The notes under the pieces were generated by a model. The model saw only the letters and a program-made list of their open reading frames with translations. It was not told the origin of the DNA and ran no database searches. Both the position numbers and the translations under genes were made by a program. This document shows positions 36,202 through 46,426 of a stretch of DNA of 64,000 bases, piece after piece. Each line of letters begins with the position of its first letter. Within the stretch, counting starts at the first letter, position 1. Source of the DNA: Magnetovibrio sp. PR-2 (GTDB taxonomy: Bacteria; Pseudomonadota; Alphaproteobacteria; Rhodospirillales; Magnetovibrionaceae). Where the stretch lies: NCBI RefSeq assembly GCF_036689815.1, contig NZ_JBAHUR010000002.1:1-64000 (forward strand). Reading direction: 5' to 3'.

Positions 36202-37212
36202 ATGACCACAAACCCCAAGCGCATATTGAAAATCGCCGCCGTATTGAGCGTGTCTGCGCTGTTTTTGGCCGCGTGTTCCGAAACCCGTTTTTTGATGCAC
36301 ACCGCCAAGCGCTTGGACAAAACGGCCCAATCCAAAGGCAACTATAAAGTCGGCAAGCCCTACAAAGTCATGGGCCATTGGTACTATCCCGAAGAAGACA
36401 TGAGCTATGACCGCACCGGTATAGCTTCGTGGTACGGCCCCAATTTTGACGGCAAACCGACCGCAAACGGTGAGGTCTTTGACCAATGGGCCGTCTCAGC
36501 GGCGCACAAGACACTGCCGTTGCCGTCCTTTGTCCGGGTCACCAACCTGGAAAACGGCCGCTCTTTGGTCATTCGCATCAATGACCGCGGCCCCTTTGTG
36601 GATGACCGCATCATCGATTTATCGCGCCGTTCGGCGGAACTGTTGGGCGTCATCAAAAAAGGGACCGCCCGCGTGCGTGTTCAAATCATGGCGCGCGAAA
36701 GCAAAGTTGCGAAAGAACGCGCCATTGCTGGTGGACAGCAATTGGCGCTCGACGATTCCCCGATCAAAGTCGACGTGCAACAAGTCAGCTCCAAACCCGT
36801 CGCATCTCAGGCCTTGCCGGCACCGACGGACGTCAAAGCGAGCTCAAAATTACACGTAAAGCCGGGGAGCTCACCTTCCACAGCAAGCAATGCTCCGGTT
36901 ATTTCGCAGCCCATTTATGACGCGCCTGTCACCACGAAAGCCGCACCAGCCATAGCGATTGCGCCCCAGCCGGGTTTGTACATCCAAGCGGGCGCGTTCT
37001 CAAATATCGAAAATGCACAAAAAGTAAAGAATAGCTTAAAATCCATTGGCCACGTCAGCGTAACGCCCATTCAAGTGAGCGGGCGGGAGCTTTATCGCGT
37101 GCGTTTGGGCCCCATTGCCGACCGGGCCCGCGCCGATGTCATTCATCAACGCGTGGTTCAAGCCGGCTATGCCAATGCCCGCACCATCGTAGATTTACCA
37201 GTGCCCAACTAG
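36202..37212 (+). CDS. rlpA: Septal ring lipoprotein RlpA with SPOR domain
   Basis: A 336-residue lipoprotein (lipobox LAAC near 25-28). The double-psi beta-barrel domain (GIASWYGPNFDGKPTANGE ... RINDRGPFVDDRIIDLS) keeps the catalytic Asp of RlpA transglycosylases. A Pro/Ala/Ser-rich linker leads to a SPOR domain at the end (GLYIQAGAFSNIENAQKV), which binds denuded glycans at the septum. It lies between the MltB-type enzyme and the carboxypeptidase. Confidence 0.94.
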   Translation: MTTNPKRILKIAAVLSVSALFLAACSETRFLMHTAKRLDKTAQSKGNYKVGKPYKVMGHWYYPEEDMSYDRTGIASWYGPNFDGKPTANGEVFDQWAVSAAHKTLPLPSFVRVTNLENGRSLVIRINDRGPFVDDRIIDLSRRSAELLGVIKKGTARVRVQIMARESKVAKERAIAGGQQLALDDSPIKVDVQQVSSKPVASQALPAPTDVKASSKLHVKPGSSPSTASNAPVISQPIYDAPVTTKAAPAIAIAPQPGLYIQAGAFSNIENAQKVKNSLKSIGHVSVTPIQVSGRELYRVRLGPIADRARADVIHQRVVQAGYANARTIVDLPVPN

Positions 37213-37308
37213 AGCCACATTTTTCCCTGAGTTTTCAGGGGTAGCGCCCACGTTCCCAGGGGCGTAAAGTTGAACCGATTCCAACCCTAGTGACAGACCT
37301 GTCTATTG

Positions 37309-38457
37309 ATGAAATTTACGCATTTCTCGACCATTTCCGCCGTTTTTGCCCTGTTTGTGAGCACGAACGCCTTCGCCATCGACACTCCGGCCAGCCATGT
37401 CTATCTGGTCGACACCACAACGGATGCGGTGTTAATGGACAAGCAAGGCAGCGTGCCCATGGCACCTGCGTCCATGAGCAAGCTCATGACGCTCTATATG
37501 GTGTTCGAACGCCTGCAAGACGGGCGCTTGTCACTGGATGATAAATTCTATGTCTCGGAGAACGCTTGGCGCAAAGGTGGGGCGAAGACCGGTGGGTCCA
37601 CCATGTTTTTGGAACCCAGCATGCGTGTGCGCGTTGAGGACCTGATCCGCGGCATCATTGTGCAATCGGGTAACGATGCTTGCATCGTCGTGGCCGAGGC
37701 CTTGGGCGGCAGCGAAGAAGCCTTTGCCCAGGAAATGACCGATAAAGCCCGCGAACTGGGCATGATGGAGTCCACATTTAAGAACTCCACCGGGTGGCCG
37801 AACCCCGAACATCGGGTCTCTTCGCGCGATTTGGCAAAACTCGCCAAGATCACAGTCGAACAATTCCCGGAGTTTTACCACTACTATTCCGAAACCAGCT
37901 TTGTCTATAACGGCATCAAGCAAAACAACCGCAATCCCTTGATCTACAAGGAAATGGGGGCGGACGGTTTGAAAACCGGGCACACCGAAGAAAGCGGATA
38001 CGGCTTAACGGCGTCGGCAGAGCGCAAAGGCCGCCGCCTTGTATTGGTGGTCAATGGTTTGGCTTCAAAAAAAATGCGCTCGTCTGAATCCGAACGTTTG
38101 TTGGAATGGGGCTTTCGCGAATTTGGCAACTACGAATTGTTCCGCGCGGGCGATATGGTCACCGACGCCAATGTCTGGCTGGGGCAAAAGGGCTCGGTCC
38201 CGCTGGTGATCAAAGAAGACCTGACGCTCACACTGCCCAAAAAGGCGCGGCGCAAAATGAAGGTCTCTGCCAAGTTTGAAGGCCCTGTGCCTGCACCGGT
38301 CCAACAAGGCCAACAGCTGGGCGTGTTGACCATCACCGCACCAGAGACCGAGACTATTGAAATCCCCCTTTTGGCAGGCGAAGGTGTCGGTCGTTTGGGT
38401 GTGATGGGGCGCTTAGGCGCGGCTTTGGATTACATCTTGTGGGGAAGCTCCCACTAA
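37309..38457 (+). CDS. Serine-type D-Ala-D-Ala carboxypeptidase (PBP5/DacA type)
   Basis: A 382-residue penicillin-binding protein with a signal peptide (to about 23). The three active-site motifs are present: SMSK (near 57), SGN (near 123) and KTGH (near 223). The C-terminal beta domain and a final amphipathic segment (LGVMGRLGAALDYILW) fit membrane attachment. It trims stem peptides in the wall. The ATG at 37309 is taken; a TTG three bases earlier is equally possible. It is the first of a same-strand run with tmk, holB, metG, TatD and MBL genes. Confidence 0.93.
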   Translation: MKFTHFSTISAVFALFVSTNAFAIDTPASHVYLVDTTTDAVLMDKQGSVPMAPASMSKLMTLYMVFERLQDGRLSLDDKFYVSENAWRKGGAKTGGSTMFLEPSMRVRVEDLIRGIIVQSGNDACIVVAEALGGSEEAFAQEMTDKARELGMMESTFKNSTGWPNPEHRVSSRDLAKLAKITVEQFPEFYHYYSETSFVYNGIKQNNRNPLIYKEMGADGLKTGHTEESGYGLTASAERKGRRLVLVVNGLASKKMRSSESERLLEWGFREFGNYELFRAGDMVTDANVWLGQKGSVPLVIKEDLTLTLPKKARRKMKVSAKFEGPVPAPVQQGQQLGVLTITAPETETIEIPLLAGEGVGRLGVMGRLGAALDYILWGSSH

Positions 38458-38486
38458 ACCCGTGAGCTTTTAAGGGGGCGCACAGC

Positions 38487-39128
38487 ATGTCGGCTGCGCA
38501 AAAAGGGCGCTTTATCACCCTGGAAGGGGGCGAGGGGGCCGGAAAATCCACCCAAATTCGCCTGTTGCAGGATGCCCTCGAAAACGCAGGCCGTACGGTC
38601 ATTTGCACGCGCGAACCCGGCGGGTCGCCCGGCGGTGAAGCCATTCGCGAATTGCTGGTCAAAGGCGATGCCGACTGGGAACCTTTGACCGAAGCCCTGT
38701 TGAATTATGCTGCGCGCCACGAGCACCTGGAAAAGGTCATTTTGCCCACTTTGGCCGACGGGACATGGGTTCTGTGCGACCGTTTTGCGGACTCGACCAT
38801 GGCGTACCAAGGTTATGGCTACGGTATGAACCGGGAAGTCATCCGCCGCTTGCACCGCTTGGTCGTGGATGAGGTGACACCGGACCTGACCTTGATTTTT
38901 GACATGCCCGTGGACGAAGGCCTGAAACGCGCCGTCGCACGCGGGGACGGCGAAGACCGTTATGAACGCATGGGCAAGGACTTTCACGAACGACTGCGTG
39001 AAGGTTTCTTGGAAATCGCCAAAAAGGACCCGGCGCGCTGTGCCGTCATTGACGCGACCGGAGACATCGGCGCTGTCGCAATGGCCGTGCATGACGCTGT
39101 CATGTCCAAGTTGAGGATCGATTTATAA
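38487..39128 (+). CDS. tmk: Thymidylate kinase
   Basis: A 213-residue dTMP kinase. The P-loop GGEGAGKSTQI is near the start, REPGG (thymidine pocket) near 42, DRFADSTMAYQG (the DR motif) near 97-108, and the late lid region is present. It makes dTDP for DNA synthesis. holB begins one base after its stop, so the pair is coupled. Confidence 0.97.
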   Translation: MSAAQKGRFITLEGGEGAGKSTQIRLLQDALENAGRTVICTREPGGSPGGEAIRELLVKGDADWEPLTEALLNYAARHEHLEKVILPTLADGTWVLCDRFADSTMAYQGYGYGMNREVIRRLHRLVVDEVTPDLTLIFDMPVDEGLKRAVARGDGEDRYERMGKDFHERLREGFLEIAKKDPARCAVIDATGDIGAVAMAVHDAVMSKLRIDL

Positions 39129-39129
39129 C

Positions 39130-40257
39130 ATGTTCGAAGACGATGCATTCGATCCAGAAGGCGCCCCGCTGCCCATCCAAAACACGGAACTTCGCGGCCA
39201 TGAAGAGGCCGAACAAACTCTGCTCGACAGTTTCAATTCGGGCCGCATGCATCATGCCTGGCTGTTAACGGGCCCCAAAGGGATCGGCAAAGCCACCCTG
39301 GCGCATCGGTTTGCCCGCTTTGTGCTGAAAAACGGCGGCAAGGATGAAGGCCCCGGCCTGTTTGGCGATGCTTTGCCAGCAGAAGACCCAACCAGCCTGA
39401 ATGTGCCTGCCGACGATCCGATCTTTCAGCGGATCGTCGCGGGCGGTCACGCGGATATGTTGGTGATTGAGCGCCGCTTTGACGAAAAAAAGGGCAAGTA
39501 TAAGACCGTCATTGATGTCGACAGCGTGCGCGAAGTGGGTGGCTTTCTGCGCCTAACCCCGGCAGAAGGCGGATACCGCGTAGTGGTCATCGACAGCGCG
39601 GACGAAATGAACGCGAACTCGGCCAACGCTGTGCTGAAAGTCTTGGAAGAGCCACCGGCAAACGCAATGCTGATCTTGGTCAGCCACAATCCCGGCCGCT
39701 TGCTGCCAACCATCCGGTCACGCTGTCGTCGCCTGAAATTACGCCCGCTCAGCAATGATTTGGTGTCCGATTTGGTCAAAACCTATGCCCCCGACGTTTT
39801 GCCCGAAGACCGGGCCCACTTAGCCAAGTTAAGCGACGGGTCCATCGGACGTGCTTTGGGGTTGGTGGAAGAGGGGGGCTTAGAGCTTTATCAAGATCTC
39901 TTGAACCTGCTTCACACCCTGCCCAACTTAGACGTCCAAGCGTTGCATGCTTTTGCCGACCGCGTCGCGCGCGCAGGGGCGGAAGACGCGTTCGCCACCG
40001 TCACCGGGCTTTTGCGCTGGTGGATGGAGCGCATGATCTTAACCGCTGCCGGAAAAGCGCCCGCGACATCGAATGAAAACGACGACGAAGCCCTGTTCAT
40101 GGCGGGTTTGGCGGCACAAGCGCCCCTTGATCATTGGTTCGTCGTGTGGGAAAAGATCAACTATCTGGTGGCGCGGGCCGACAGCCTTAACCTGGACCGC
40201 AAGCAAATTATCCTAGATGCCTTCTTAGGCCTCGAAAACACGCTCAGGCGCGGCTAA
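39130..40257 (+). CDS. holB: DNA polymerase III delta' subunit
   Basis: A 375-residue clamp-loader subunit. The first domain carries GPKGIGKATL, a P-loop-like motif, and VLEEPPANAMLILVSHNPGRLLPTIRSRCRRL with the SRC motif. The usual zinc-binding cysteine cluster after the P-loop is not seen; the region holds an acidic and proline-rich stretch in its place, as in other alphaproteobacteria. It starts one base after tmk. Confidence 0.95.
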   Translation: MFEDDAFDPEGAPLPIQNTELRGHEEAEQTLLDSFNSGRMHHAWLLTGPKGIGKATLAHRFARFVLKNGGKDEGPGLFGDALPAEDPTSLNVPADDPIFQRIVAGGHADMLVIERRFDEKKGKYKTVIDVDSVREVGGFLRLTPAEGGYRVVVIDSADEMNANSANAVLKVLEEPPANAMLILVSHNPGRLLPTIRSRCRRLKLRPLSNDLVSDLVKTYAPDVLPEDRAHLAKLSDGSIGRALGLVEEGGLELYQDLLNLLHTLPNLDVQALHAFADRVARAGAEDAFATVTGLLRWWMERMILTAAGKAPATSNENDDEALFMAGLAAQAPLDHWFVVWEKINYLVARADSLNLDRKQIILDAFLGLENTLRRG

Positions 40258-40295
40258 ATATAGAAAAGCCCCTGAAGTCTCAAAGGTTTATTTTT

Positions 40296-41855
40296 ATGAA
40301 CACGAACCCCAAGCATTATTACGTCACCACGCCGATCTATTACGTCAACGACGTTCCGCACATCGGCCATGCCTACACCACGCTGGCCTGTGACGTGTTG
40401 GCGCGCTTCATGCGCTTGGACGGGTTCGATGTAAAGTTTCTGACGGGCACGGACGAACACGGCCAAAAGGTCGAAAAATCGGCCCAGGCCAAGGGCGTCG
40501 ATCCGCAAACCTTCACCGACGAAGTGTCCCAGCGTTTCCGCGATTTGCTGGGCACCATGAACTTCTCCAACGATGATTTCATTCGCACCACGGAAGAACG
40601 CCACAAAGTCTCTGTGCAAGAGCTGTGGAAGCGTCTGATGGACAAAGGTGAGATCTATCTGGACAAGTATGCCGGTTGGTATTCGGTGCGTGATGAGGCC
40701 TTTTACGACGAAAAAGAGCTCACCAAAGACGCCGACGGCAACAAAGTCGCGCCCAGCGGGGCTCCGGTCGAATGGGTTGAGGAAGCCAGCTACTTCTTCA
40801 AGCTGTCCGAATGGGGCGATCGCTTGCTGAAGTTCTACGACGAAAATCCGGATTTCATCCTGCCCAAAACCCGCCGCAACGAAGTCACCAGCTTTGTCGA
40901 AGGTGGGCTTTTGGACTTGTCCGTGTCCCGCACCACGTTTAAATGGGGCGTTCCGGTTCCCGGTGACGACGACCACATCATGTATGTGTGGCTGGACGCG
41001 CTCACCAACTACATCACCGCCTGCGGCTTCCCCGACGAAGACCACGGCGAGTTCCAGACCTATTGGCCCGCAGACCTGCACATGGTCGGCAAGGACATCT
41101 TGCGCTTTCACGCGGTCTATTGGCCTGCGTTCTTGATGGCCGCTGGCGTCGAGCCGCCCAAGCGTGTGTTTGCCCACGGCTGGTGGACCAACGAAGGACA
41201 GAAAATCTCCAAATCCTTGGGCAACGTCATTGATCCCATCGATCTGGTGGAGAAATACGGACTGGACGCGGTGCGTTACTTCCTCATGCGCGAAGTGCCG
41301 TTCGGCAACGACGGCGATTTCTCTCACACGGCCATGGTGGCACGCATGAACGGGGAACTCGCCAACGATCTCGGCAACCTCGCCCAGCGTGTTTTGTCCA
41401 TGGTGGCGAAGAACTGCGACGGCGCTGTGCCCACCCATGGTGAGTTCACCGACGACGACCGTGAAATGCTTGACCAGGCTTACAGCCTGATTGATGCGAC
41501 GCGTGAGCATATGGATGTGCAAGCGTTTAACCTAGCACTTGAAGACATTTGGGTACTGATCAGAGCTTGCAACGGTTATGTGGATCGCCAAGCGCCGTGG
41601 AAACTGAAAAAAGAAGACCCGGCGCGCATGGAAACGGTGCTTTATGTACTGGCTGAATGTATCCGCCATATCGCCTTGGTTTTGCAGCCCTTTATGCCTG
41701 AAGCCATGGCGAAGATGCTGGACCTGTTGGCCGTGTCCCACGACCACCGCGATTTTGCCTTCTTGGGCGAAGGTCACGCTTTGGTTCCCGGCGCCGCATT
41801 ACCTAAGCCCGAAGGGGTCTTCCCGCGTTTTGTCGAACCGGAAGCTGAAGGCTAA
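40296..41855 (+). CDS. metG: Methionyl-tRNA synthetase
   Basis: A 519-residue class I synthetase. HIGHAYTT (HIGH) is near residue 21, and KISKSLGN (KMSKS equivalent) near 305. The anticodon-binding helical domain completes it. It lacks the extra C-terminal tRNA-binding domain found in enterobacterial MetG, consistent with the short bacterial type. TatD follows after 5 bp. Confidence 0.97.
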   Translation: MNTNPKHYYVTTPIYYVNDVPHIGHAYTTLACDVLARFMRLDGFDVKFLTGTDEHGQKVEKSAQAKGVDPQTFTDEVSQRFRDLLGTMNFSNDDFIRTTEERHKVSVQELWKRLMDKGEIYLDKYAGWYSVRDEAFYDEKELTKDADGNKVAPSGAPVEWVEEASYFFKLSEWGDRLLKFYDENPDFILPKTRRNEVTSFVEGGLLDLSVSRTTFKWGVPVPGDDDHIMYVWLDALTNYITACGFPDEDHGEFQTYWPADLHMVGKDILRFHAVYWPAFLMAAGVEPPKRVFAHGWWTNEGQKISKSLGNVIDPIDLVEKYGLDAVRYFLMREVPFGNDGDFSHTAMVARMNGELANDLGNLAQRVLSMVAKNCDGAVPTHGEFTDDDREMLDQAYSLIDATREHMDVQAFNLALEDIWVLIRACNGYVDRQAPWKLKKEDPARMETVLYVLAECIRHIALVLQPFMPEAMAKMLDLLAVSHDHRDFAFLGEGHALVPGAALPKPEGVFPRFVEPEAEG

Positions 41856-41860
41856 AACCC

Positions 41861-42643
41861 ATGCTGGTCGATAGCCACTGCCACTTGGACTACCCAGAAT
41901 TCGAGGACTTGTCGGAAACCAACCGTCGGGCCAGCGAAGCCGGTGTCGGCGCCATGCTGACCATCGCCACAGCCATCGACAAATTTCCAGGCGTTTTGTC
42001 CGTCGCTGAAAGCCAGCCCAACATCTGGGCCACGGTCGGTGTGCATCCGCATTCGGCGGGCAAAGGCGATATGGTGACGTTCAGCTGGCTGATGGAGAAC
42101 GCCAACCACTCCAAAGTCATCGGCTTTGGCGAAACGGGGCTGGACTATTTTTATGAACACAGCCCGCGTGAAGCCCAGCAACAGGCCTTTCGCACGCACA
42201 TTGCGGCTGCCCGAGAACGCCAATTGCCACTGATCGTGCACACCCGTGACGCCGAAGAAGACACGCTGGCGATCCTGCACAACGAAATGGAGAAGGGGGC
42301 TTTCCCCGGTCTGATCCACTGTTTCAGCGCGTCGAGCGCATTCGCCCAGGCGGCTGTCAGCATGGGGCTCTATATCTCCATTTCTGGGATCATCACCTTT
42401 AAAAAGGCCGATGAGCTGCGCGATGCTGTGGCGCATGTGCCACTGGACAGACTGCTGGTGGAAACGGACGCACCCTATTTGGCGCCCATTCCACATCGCG
42501 GCCAGCCCAATGAGCCGGCCTATACGCGCCACACGGCGGAAAAACTGGCTGAGATCAAATACGTGAGCTACGCTGAGTTGGAAACCGCCACGACCAACAA
42601 CTTCTTTAAACTGTTCACAAAAGCTGAGCGACCTGCAGAGTAG
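41861..42643 (+). CDS. TatD family metal-dependent hydrolase
   Basis: A 260-residue TIM-barrel hydrolase with the family metal ligands in DSHCHLDYPEF (start), GVHPHSA (near 56), GETGLDYFYE, HTRDAEEDT, HCFSAS and ETDAPYLAP. TatD proteins act as 3'-5' exonucleases on damaged DNA; bacterial YcfH-type members usually lie beside metG and holB, as here. Confidence 0.93.
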   Translation: MLVDSHCHLDYPEFEDLSETNRRASEAGVGAMLTIATAIDKFPGVLSVAESQPNIWATVGVHPHSAGKGDMVTFSWLMENANHSKVIGFGETGLDYFYEHSPREAQQQAFRTHIAAARERQLPLIVHTRDAEEDTLAILHNEMEKGAFPGLIHCFSASSAFAQAAVSMGLYISISGIITFKKADELRDAVAHVPLDRLLVETDAPYLAPIPHRGQPNEPAYTRHTAEKLAEIKYVSYAELETATTNNFFKLFTKAERPAE

Positions 42644-42652
42644 GAGAAGAGG

Positions 42653-43426
42653 GTGCGCATCACGGTTTTAGGCTCTGGATCATCCGCAGGCACACCCAGC
42701 ATCGAATCAGGTTGGGGCAAATGTGATCCCAACAACCCCAAAAACCGCCGCACACGGCCGTCAATCCTCGTCGAAGACGCAGGTAAGCGTATTTTGGTCG
42801 ACACCTCTCCGGACTTGCGCGAACAGTTTTTGCGTCATGAAATCCAGCATATAGATGCTGTCATCTACACCCATGCACATTCTGACCACTTGCACGGCGT
42901 AGACGATCTGCGCGGCATCAACCGCTTGATGAACGCCGCGATACCCATGTATGCCGATGGACGCACGCTCAAATCCATCCGCGAACGCTTTGGCTATGTG
43001 CTGGACCCCTTAGCGCCGGAAGCTGAGTTTTATTACAAATCAACTTTAGTTCCCCAGGAAATCGGCCACGGCCAAACCTTTAACGTTGCCGGGCTTAACG
43101 TCAAAGCCATTGAACAAGACCATGCCTACGTGAATACCTATGGGCTCCGGTTTGGTGACTTTGCGTACTCAACAGACCTGATTGCCATGCACGAAGACGG
43201 GTTTGAAATGTTGGAGGGGATTAAGGTCTGGATGCTGGGCACTTTCAATGAAAGTGCACACCCAACACATTTGGGTGTGGATCAGGCTTTGGAATGGATC
43301 GAGCGCATCAAACCCGAACGCGCTTACCTGACGCATCTGAGCTTCAATCTGGACTATGAGACGCTTCAAAAGAAACTGCCCGACAATGTGTTTGTGAGCT
43401 ATGACGGGCTGGTCATTGACCTTTAA
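42653..43426 (+). CDS. MBL-fold metallo-hydrolase (PhnP-like)
   Basis: A 257-residue metallo-beta-lactamase fold protein. The N-terminal LGSGSSAGTPS and metal motif THAHSDHLHGVDDLRGI match the PhnP/cyclic phosphodiesterase-like group. The late THLSFNLDYETL gives the last ligands. The start is a GTG at 42653 with AGGAGAAGAG just upstream. It closes the tmk-holB-metG-TatD run. The substrate is probably a phosphodiester, not proven. Confidence 0.9.
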   Translation: MRITVLGSGSSAGTPSIESGWGKCDPNNPKNRRTRPSILVEDAGKRILVDTSPDLREQFLRHEIQHIDAVIYTHAHSDHLHGVDDLRGINRLMNAAIPMYADGRTLKSIRERFGYVLDPLAPEAEFYYKSTLVPQEIGHGQTFNVAGLNVKAIEQDHAYVNTYGLRFGDFAYSTDLIAMHEDGFEMLEGIKVWMLGTFNESAHPTHLGVDQALEWIERIKPERAYLTHLSFNLDYETLQKKLPDNVFVSYDGLVIDL

Positions 43427-44054
43427 GTTTATTTCAATTGCAAACGCGTCCTACAGCAACTGAAACACAAATAAAACCCCATAACTTCCTAACATTAAAC
43501 ATAACATATTATTTTCCATAATATAAATTATGCGAAAATAGTGTTGCGTTATTTGAGGTTCATTTAGAGCGTCCCTGTCTCAAACGGATTCATACGTGAA
43601 AGCAAATTTGAGACAGCGTAAGCTGAAACGTGCCTGTTTGTGGCGTTAGATCTCAATTTTCTAACGTTGTGTAGCTGCACAGCGCTATTATCGACGTTGC
43701 TTTCGGAATTGGTGCTCTTGGTTGATGACTTTTACTCCAATGGTACTGAACAGCGTCAGCCAAAACGTCACAGTGGAAATAAATGCATTGCGATGGTGTT
43801 TGCCAAAGGGCTATATGGCTCTGAATACACGGCCAATCAGGGAGGAAATACACTTCTCAGATAACCTACACCAAAAATTGTTCCATGCCCCACCGATCAT
43901 CAATCGTTGTTATGAAATAGTATGACGTATTGCGTTGATAATATTGATAGATTTTACAGCACTGTAGGCCACTTACGCATTAGATATCGTACATGCAGTG
44001 TGATACATTCACATACAGATTGAAGGGCTTTTACATCTGGGCTTGAGGTTACCT
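43427..44054. other. AT-rich intergenic region without a credible gene
   Basis: 628 bp with many short AT-rich runs. It holds a CTGTCTCAAA/TTTGAGACAG inverted repeat (43575-43616) and a CGTTAGA/TCTAACG hairpin near 43643-43668. Two short open frames (about 43640-43925) look non-coding. It must contain the promoter of the sensor kinase that follows. It may be a scar of a lost element. Confidence 0.5.
43575..43616. repeat. Inverted repeat CTGTCTCAAA / TTTGAGACAG
   Basis: Ten-base perfect arms lie 22 bp apart in the AT-rich gap. No T-tract follows, so a terminator is unlikely. It could be an operator or the end remnants of a small mobile element. Confidence 0.4.
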
Positions 44055-45917
44055 GTGTACGACTATCTGATCGACAGCTATACATCATTCATTACCAACA
44101 TTGGTCTGTTGTCTATACTCGCTTGGGTTATGTCGGTCTTTTGGACCAAACTTGAACCTGCCCGACTAGCTTCGTCAAAAAAATTATCCATTTTGATCGG
44201 ACTGGCCTTCGGATTGACCTCGGCGTTACTGATGTTCCATCCCTTTGAATTTGAGACCGGAATATTCGGTGATGCGCGCGGCGCGCCCTTGTTGTTGTCG
44301 GGCATGATCGGCGGGCCTTTGGCTGCGGCAGTGTCCACCATCATCAATGTTTTTATGCGCATTCAGCTGGGTGGCCCCGGCGCTCTTGCAGGTGTGTTTT
44401 ATTGCGTAATCTTTGGGTTTTCGGGCCTTATGGTTCACTACACTTGGAAAGTACGCCAAACCACCCTGCTCCCTCCCATTCGTATTTTGTTGGCCATAGC
44501 GTTCGCCACCACCTTGATCAGCATGCCTGTGGTGTATTTGTTGCCCGAAGACAAAATTTGGGGGGCGTTGATTACAGTTTGGCCGCAAATGTATTTAGCG
44601 AACATCCTCGGCATTGCCGTTTTGGGCAGTTTGCTCCAGTTGGAATACAATCGCCGGCGTGAAGAGATTCAACTCAACGAAATGCAGTTGGAGCTCCTCA
44701 AGGCCAAGGAACAGGCCGAAGCCGCCAACAAAGCCAAATCGCAGTTCCTTGCCATCATGAGCCACGAGTTGCGCACCCCTTTAAACGCCATCATCGGCTT
44801 TTCTGATATGATCCAAAACGAAATCATGGGCCCTATAAGACCCCTGTTCTATAAGGATTATGCCTCAGACATTCACAAAAGCGGCTCGCATTTGCTGGAG
44901 TTGATTAACGAAATTCTCGACATGGCGAAGATTGAATCGGGCAAATACACCGTGCACTTAGAGCCCGTACACATGTATTCCATTGCCGATGAAGCCTTAA
45001 TGATGGTGCGCTCACGCGCAGATAAAAGCGATATTGCTTTGGTGAACAAGTTGAGCCCGCAAATCCCCTACATCACCGCTGATCGCCGAACGGTTTCCCA
45101 GGTTTTGATCAACTTGCTGTCCAACGCCGTGCGTTTTACCCCTTCTGGTGGACAAATCACGATCAATGCACAGATCATGGGGAACGCGATAACCTTTGAA
45201 GTCATCGACACGGGCCGCGGCATTGCCCCCCAAGATATTCACCGCGCCCTCCAACCCTTTGTTCAGGTGGAGCGCGAAAGTGGGCGCTCGCATGAAGGCA
45301 CCGGACTTGGCCTGCCCCTTTGTAAACAGTTTATCGAAATCCAAGGTGGTCGTTTTGCCTTAACCAGCACACTGGGTGAAGGCACCATTGCGTCGTTCAC
45401 TTTGCCCATCGACCATTCCCAACTCGACCACCCCCTGGCGACGTATGATCCCGAAGCGGAGCTCCAATGGATGCCAACCATGAGTGTTGGGGTCAAACAA
45501 TGGGATGAAGACCACCACACCTTGCTCAGCATGATCAATGATCTGAAAGAGGCTGTGGACCATGAGAACCGTACGCTCATGGCCCAGTTTCTGAGCGAAT
45601 TCGTCGTGTATGCTGAAACCCACCTGACTTCGGAAGAAACACTGATGAAAGCCCTGAAATACCCAGGGTTTGAGGCTCACAAGGCCCGCCACGACGATTT
45701 CCGTCAGTGGATGCGCGACAAACAAACGCTGTTTCAAGACCTTCCAGCCCATTTCGACGGCGACGCGACGGCGGCTTATTTGAAGAACTGGTGGTATTCT
45801 CACATTCTAAAAGAAGACATGGCCTATTCGATCTACTTTGAGCGCAACAAAGATATGGTTCAAAAGCATTTGGGCGGATATAAGGGGATCAAACACGAAC
45901 CCGCCCCCAAATCTTAA
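44055..45917 (+). CDS. LytS-like membrane histidine kinase fused to a hemerythrin domain
   Basis: A 620-residue sensor kinase. The N-terminal about 195 residues hold several membrane helices resembling the 5TMR-LYT sensor ([28 protein letters not shown]). A coiled linker, a HisKA domain with His 237 ([14 protein letters not shown]) and an ATPase domain ([25 protein letters not shown]) follow. The final about 135 residues are a hemerythrin domain with a full set of ligands: DEDHH, HLTSEE, HKARH and SHILKED. The start is GTG at 44055 behind GAGG. No response regulator is adjacent, so it may signal to a distant partner. Oxygen or redox sensing by the output-side diiron site is the natural reading. 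Confidence 0.88.
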   Translation: MYDYLIDSYTSFITNIGLLSILAWVMSVFWTKLEPARLASSKKLSILIGLAFGLTSALLMFHPFEFETGIFGDARGAPLLLSGMIGGPLAAAVSTIINVFMRIQLGGPGALAGVFYCVIFGFSGLMVHYTWKVRQTTLLPPIRILLAIAFATTLISMPVVYLLPEDKIWGALITVWPQMYLANILGIAVLGSLLQLEYNRRREEIQLNEMQLELLKAKEQAEAANKAKSQFLAIMSHELRTPLNAIIGFSDMIQNEIMGPIRPLFYKDYASDIHKSGSHLLELINEILDMAKIESGKYTVHLEPVHMYSIADEALMMVRSRADKSDIALVNKLSPQIPYITADRRTVSQVLINLLSNAVRFTPSGGQITINAQIMGNAITFEVIDTGRGIAPQDIHRALQPFVQVERESGRSHEGTGLGLPLCKQFIEIQGGRFALTSTLGEGTIASFTLPIDHSQLDHPLATYDPEAELQWMPTMSVGVKQWDEDHHTLLSMINDLKEAVDHENRTLMAQFLSEFVVYAETHLTSEETLMKALKYPGFEAHKARHDDFRQWMRDKQTLFQDLPAHFDGDATAAYLKNWWYSHILKEDMAYSIYFERNKDMVQKHLGGYKGIKHEPAPKS

Positions 45918-45931
45918 GCGAGCCCCCTGCC

Positions 45932-46420
45932 ATGACTGAGTGCCCTTGTAAATCCGGTAAAGCCTTTGAAGCGTGCTGTGGACCGATCCTAGACGGGTCC
46001 GCTAAAGCTGAAACAGCCGAAGCGCTGATGCGGTCGCGCTACACCGCGCACGTCAAAGGCAACTTCGAACACGTGGCCGCAACTCACGCCCCCGAAGCTG
46101 CGGCAGATTACAATATTTCTTCTGCCAAAGCCCAATTTGTCGGCCTGGAATGGCAAGGCCTGGAAATCACCGAAACCACCGATGGCGGGCCCAATGACGA
46201 AACCGGCACCGTGACCTTCACCGCCCGTTTTATTGAAAACGGCGAGCGTCAAGCGCACCGAGAAAAGTCCGATTTCCGCAAAATCGATGGCGCATGGATG
46301 TATGTGGACGGCCAAATCAACCCAGCCGTTGAGCCGCGCCGCGTGCAAAAGGTCGGCCGCAATGACCCCTGCCCCTGTGGTTCGGGCAAAAAATTCAAGA
46401 AGTGCTGCGGGGCAAACTAA
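45932..46420 (+). CDS. YchJ family SEC-C motif protein
   Basis: A 162-residue protein with SEC-C zinc motifs at both ends ([14 protein letters not shown] at the start, [14 protein letters not shown] at the end) around an NTF2-like domain. This is the YchJ layout. The function is unknown; zinc binding is expected. It follows the sensor kinase by 14 bp on the same strand and may be in its transcript. Confidence 0.9.
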   Translation: MTECPCKSGKAFEACCGPILDGSAKAETAEALMRSRYTAHVKGNFEHVAATHAPEAAADYNISSAKAQFVGLEWQGLEITETTDGGPNDETGTVTFTARFIENGERQAHREKSDFRKIDGAWMYVDGQINPAVEPRRVQKVGRNDPCPCGSGKKFKKCCGAN

Positions 46421-46426
46421 TCTGGG

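Noticed and set aside
37225-37240. Hairpin CCCTGA/TCAGGG after rlpA as terminator
   Set aside because: The stem is short and no T-tract follows on the plus strand.
43640-43925. Two overlapping short open frames in the AT-rich gap
   Set aside because: No ribosome site, no recognisable protein pattern, and two competing frames of similar length.
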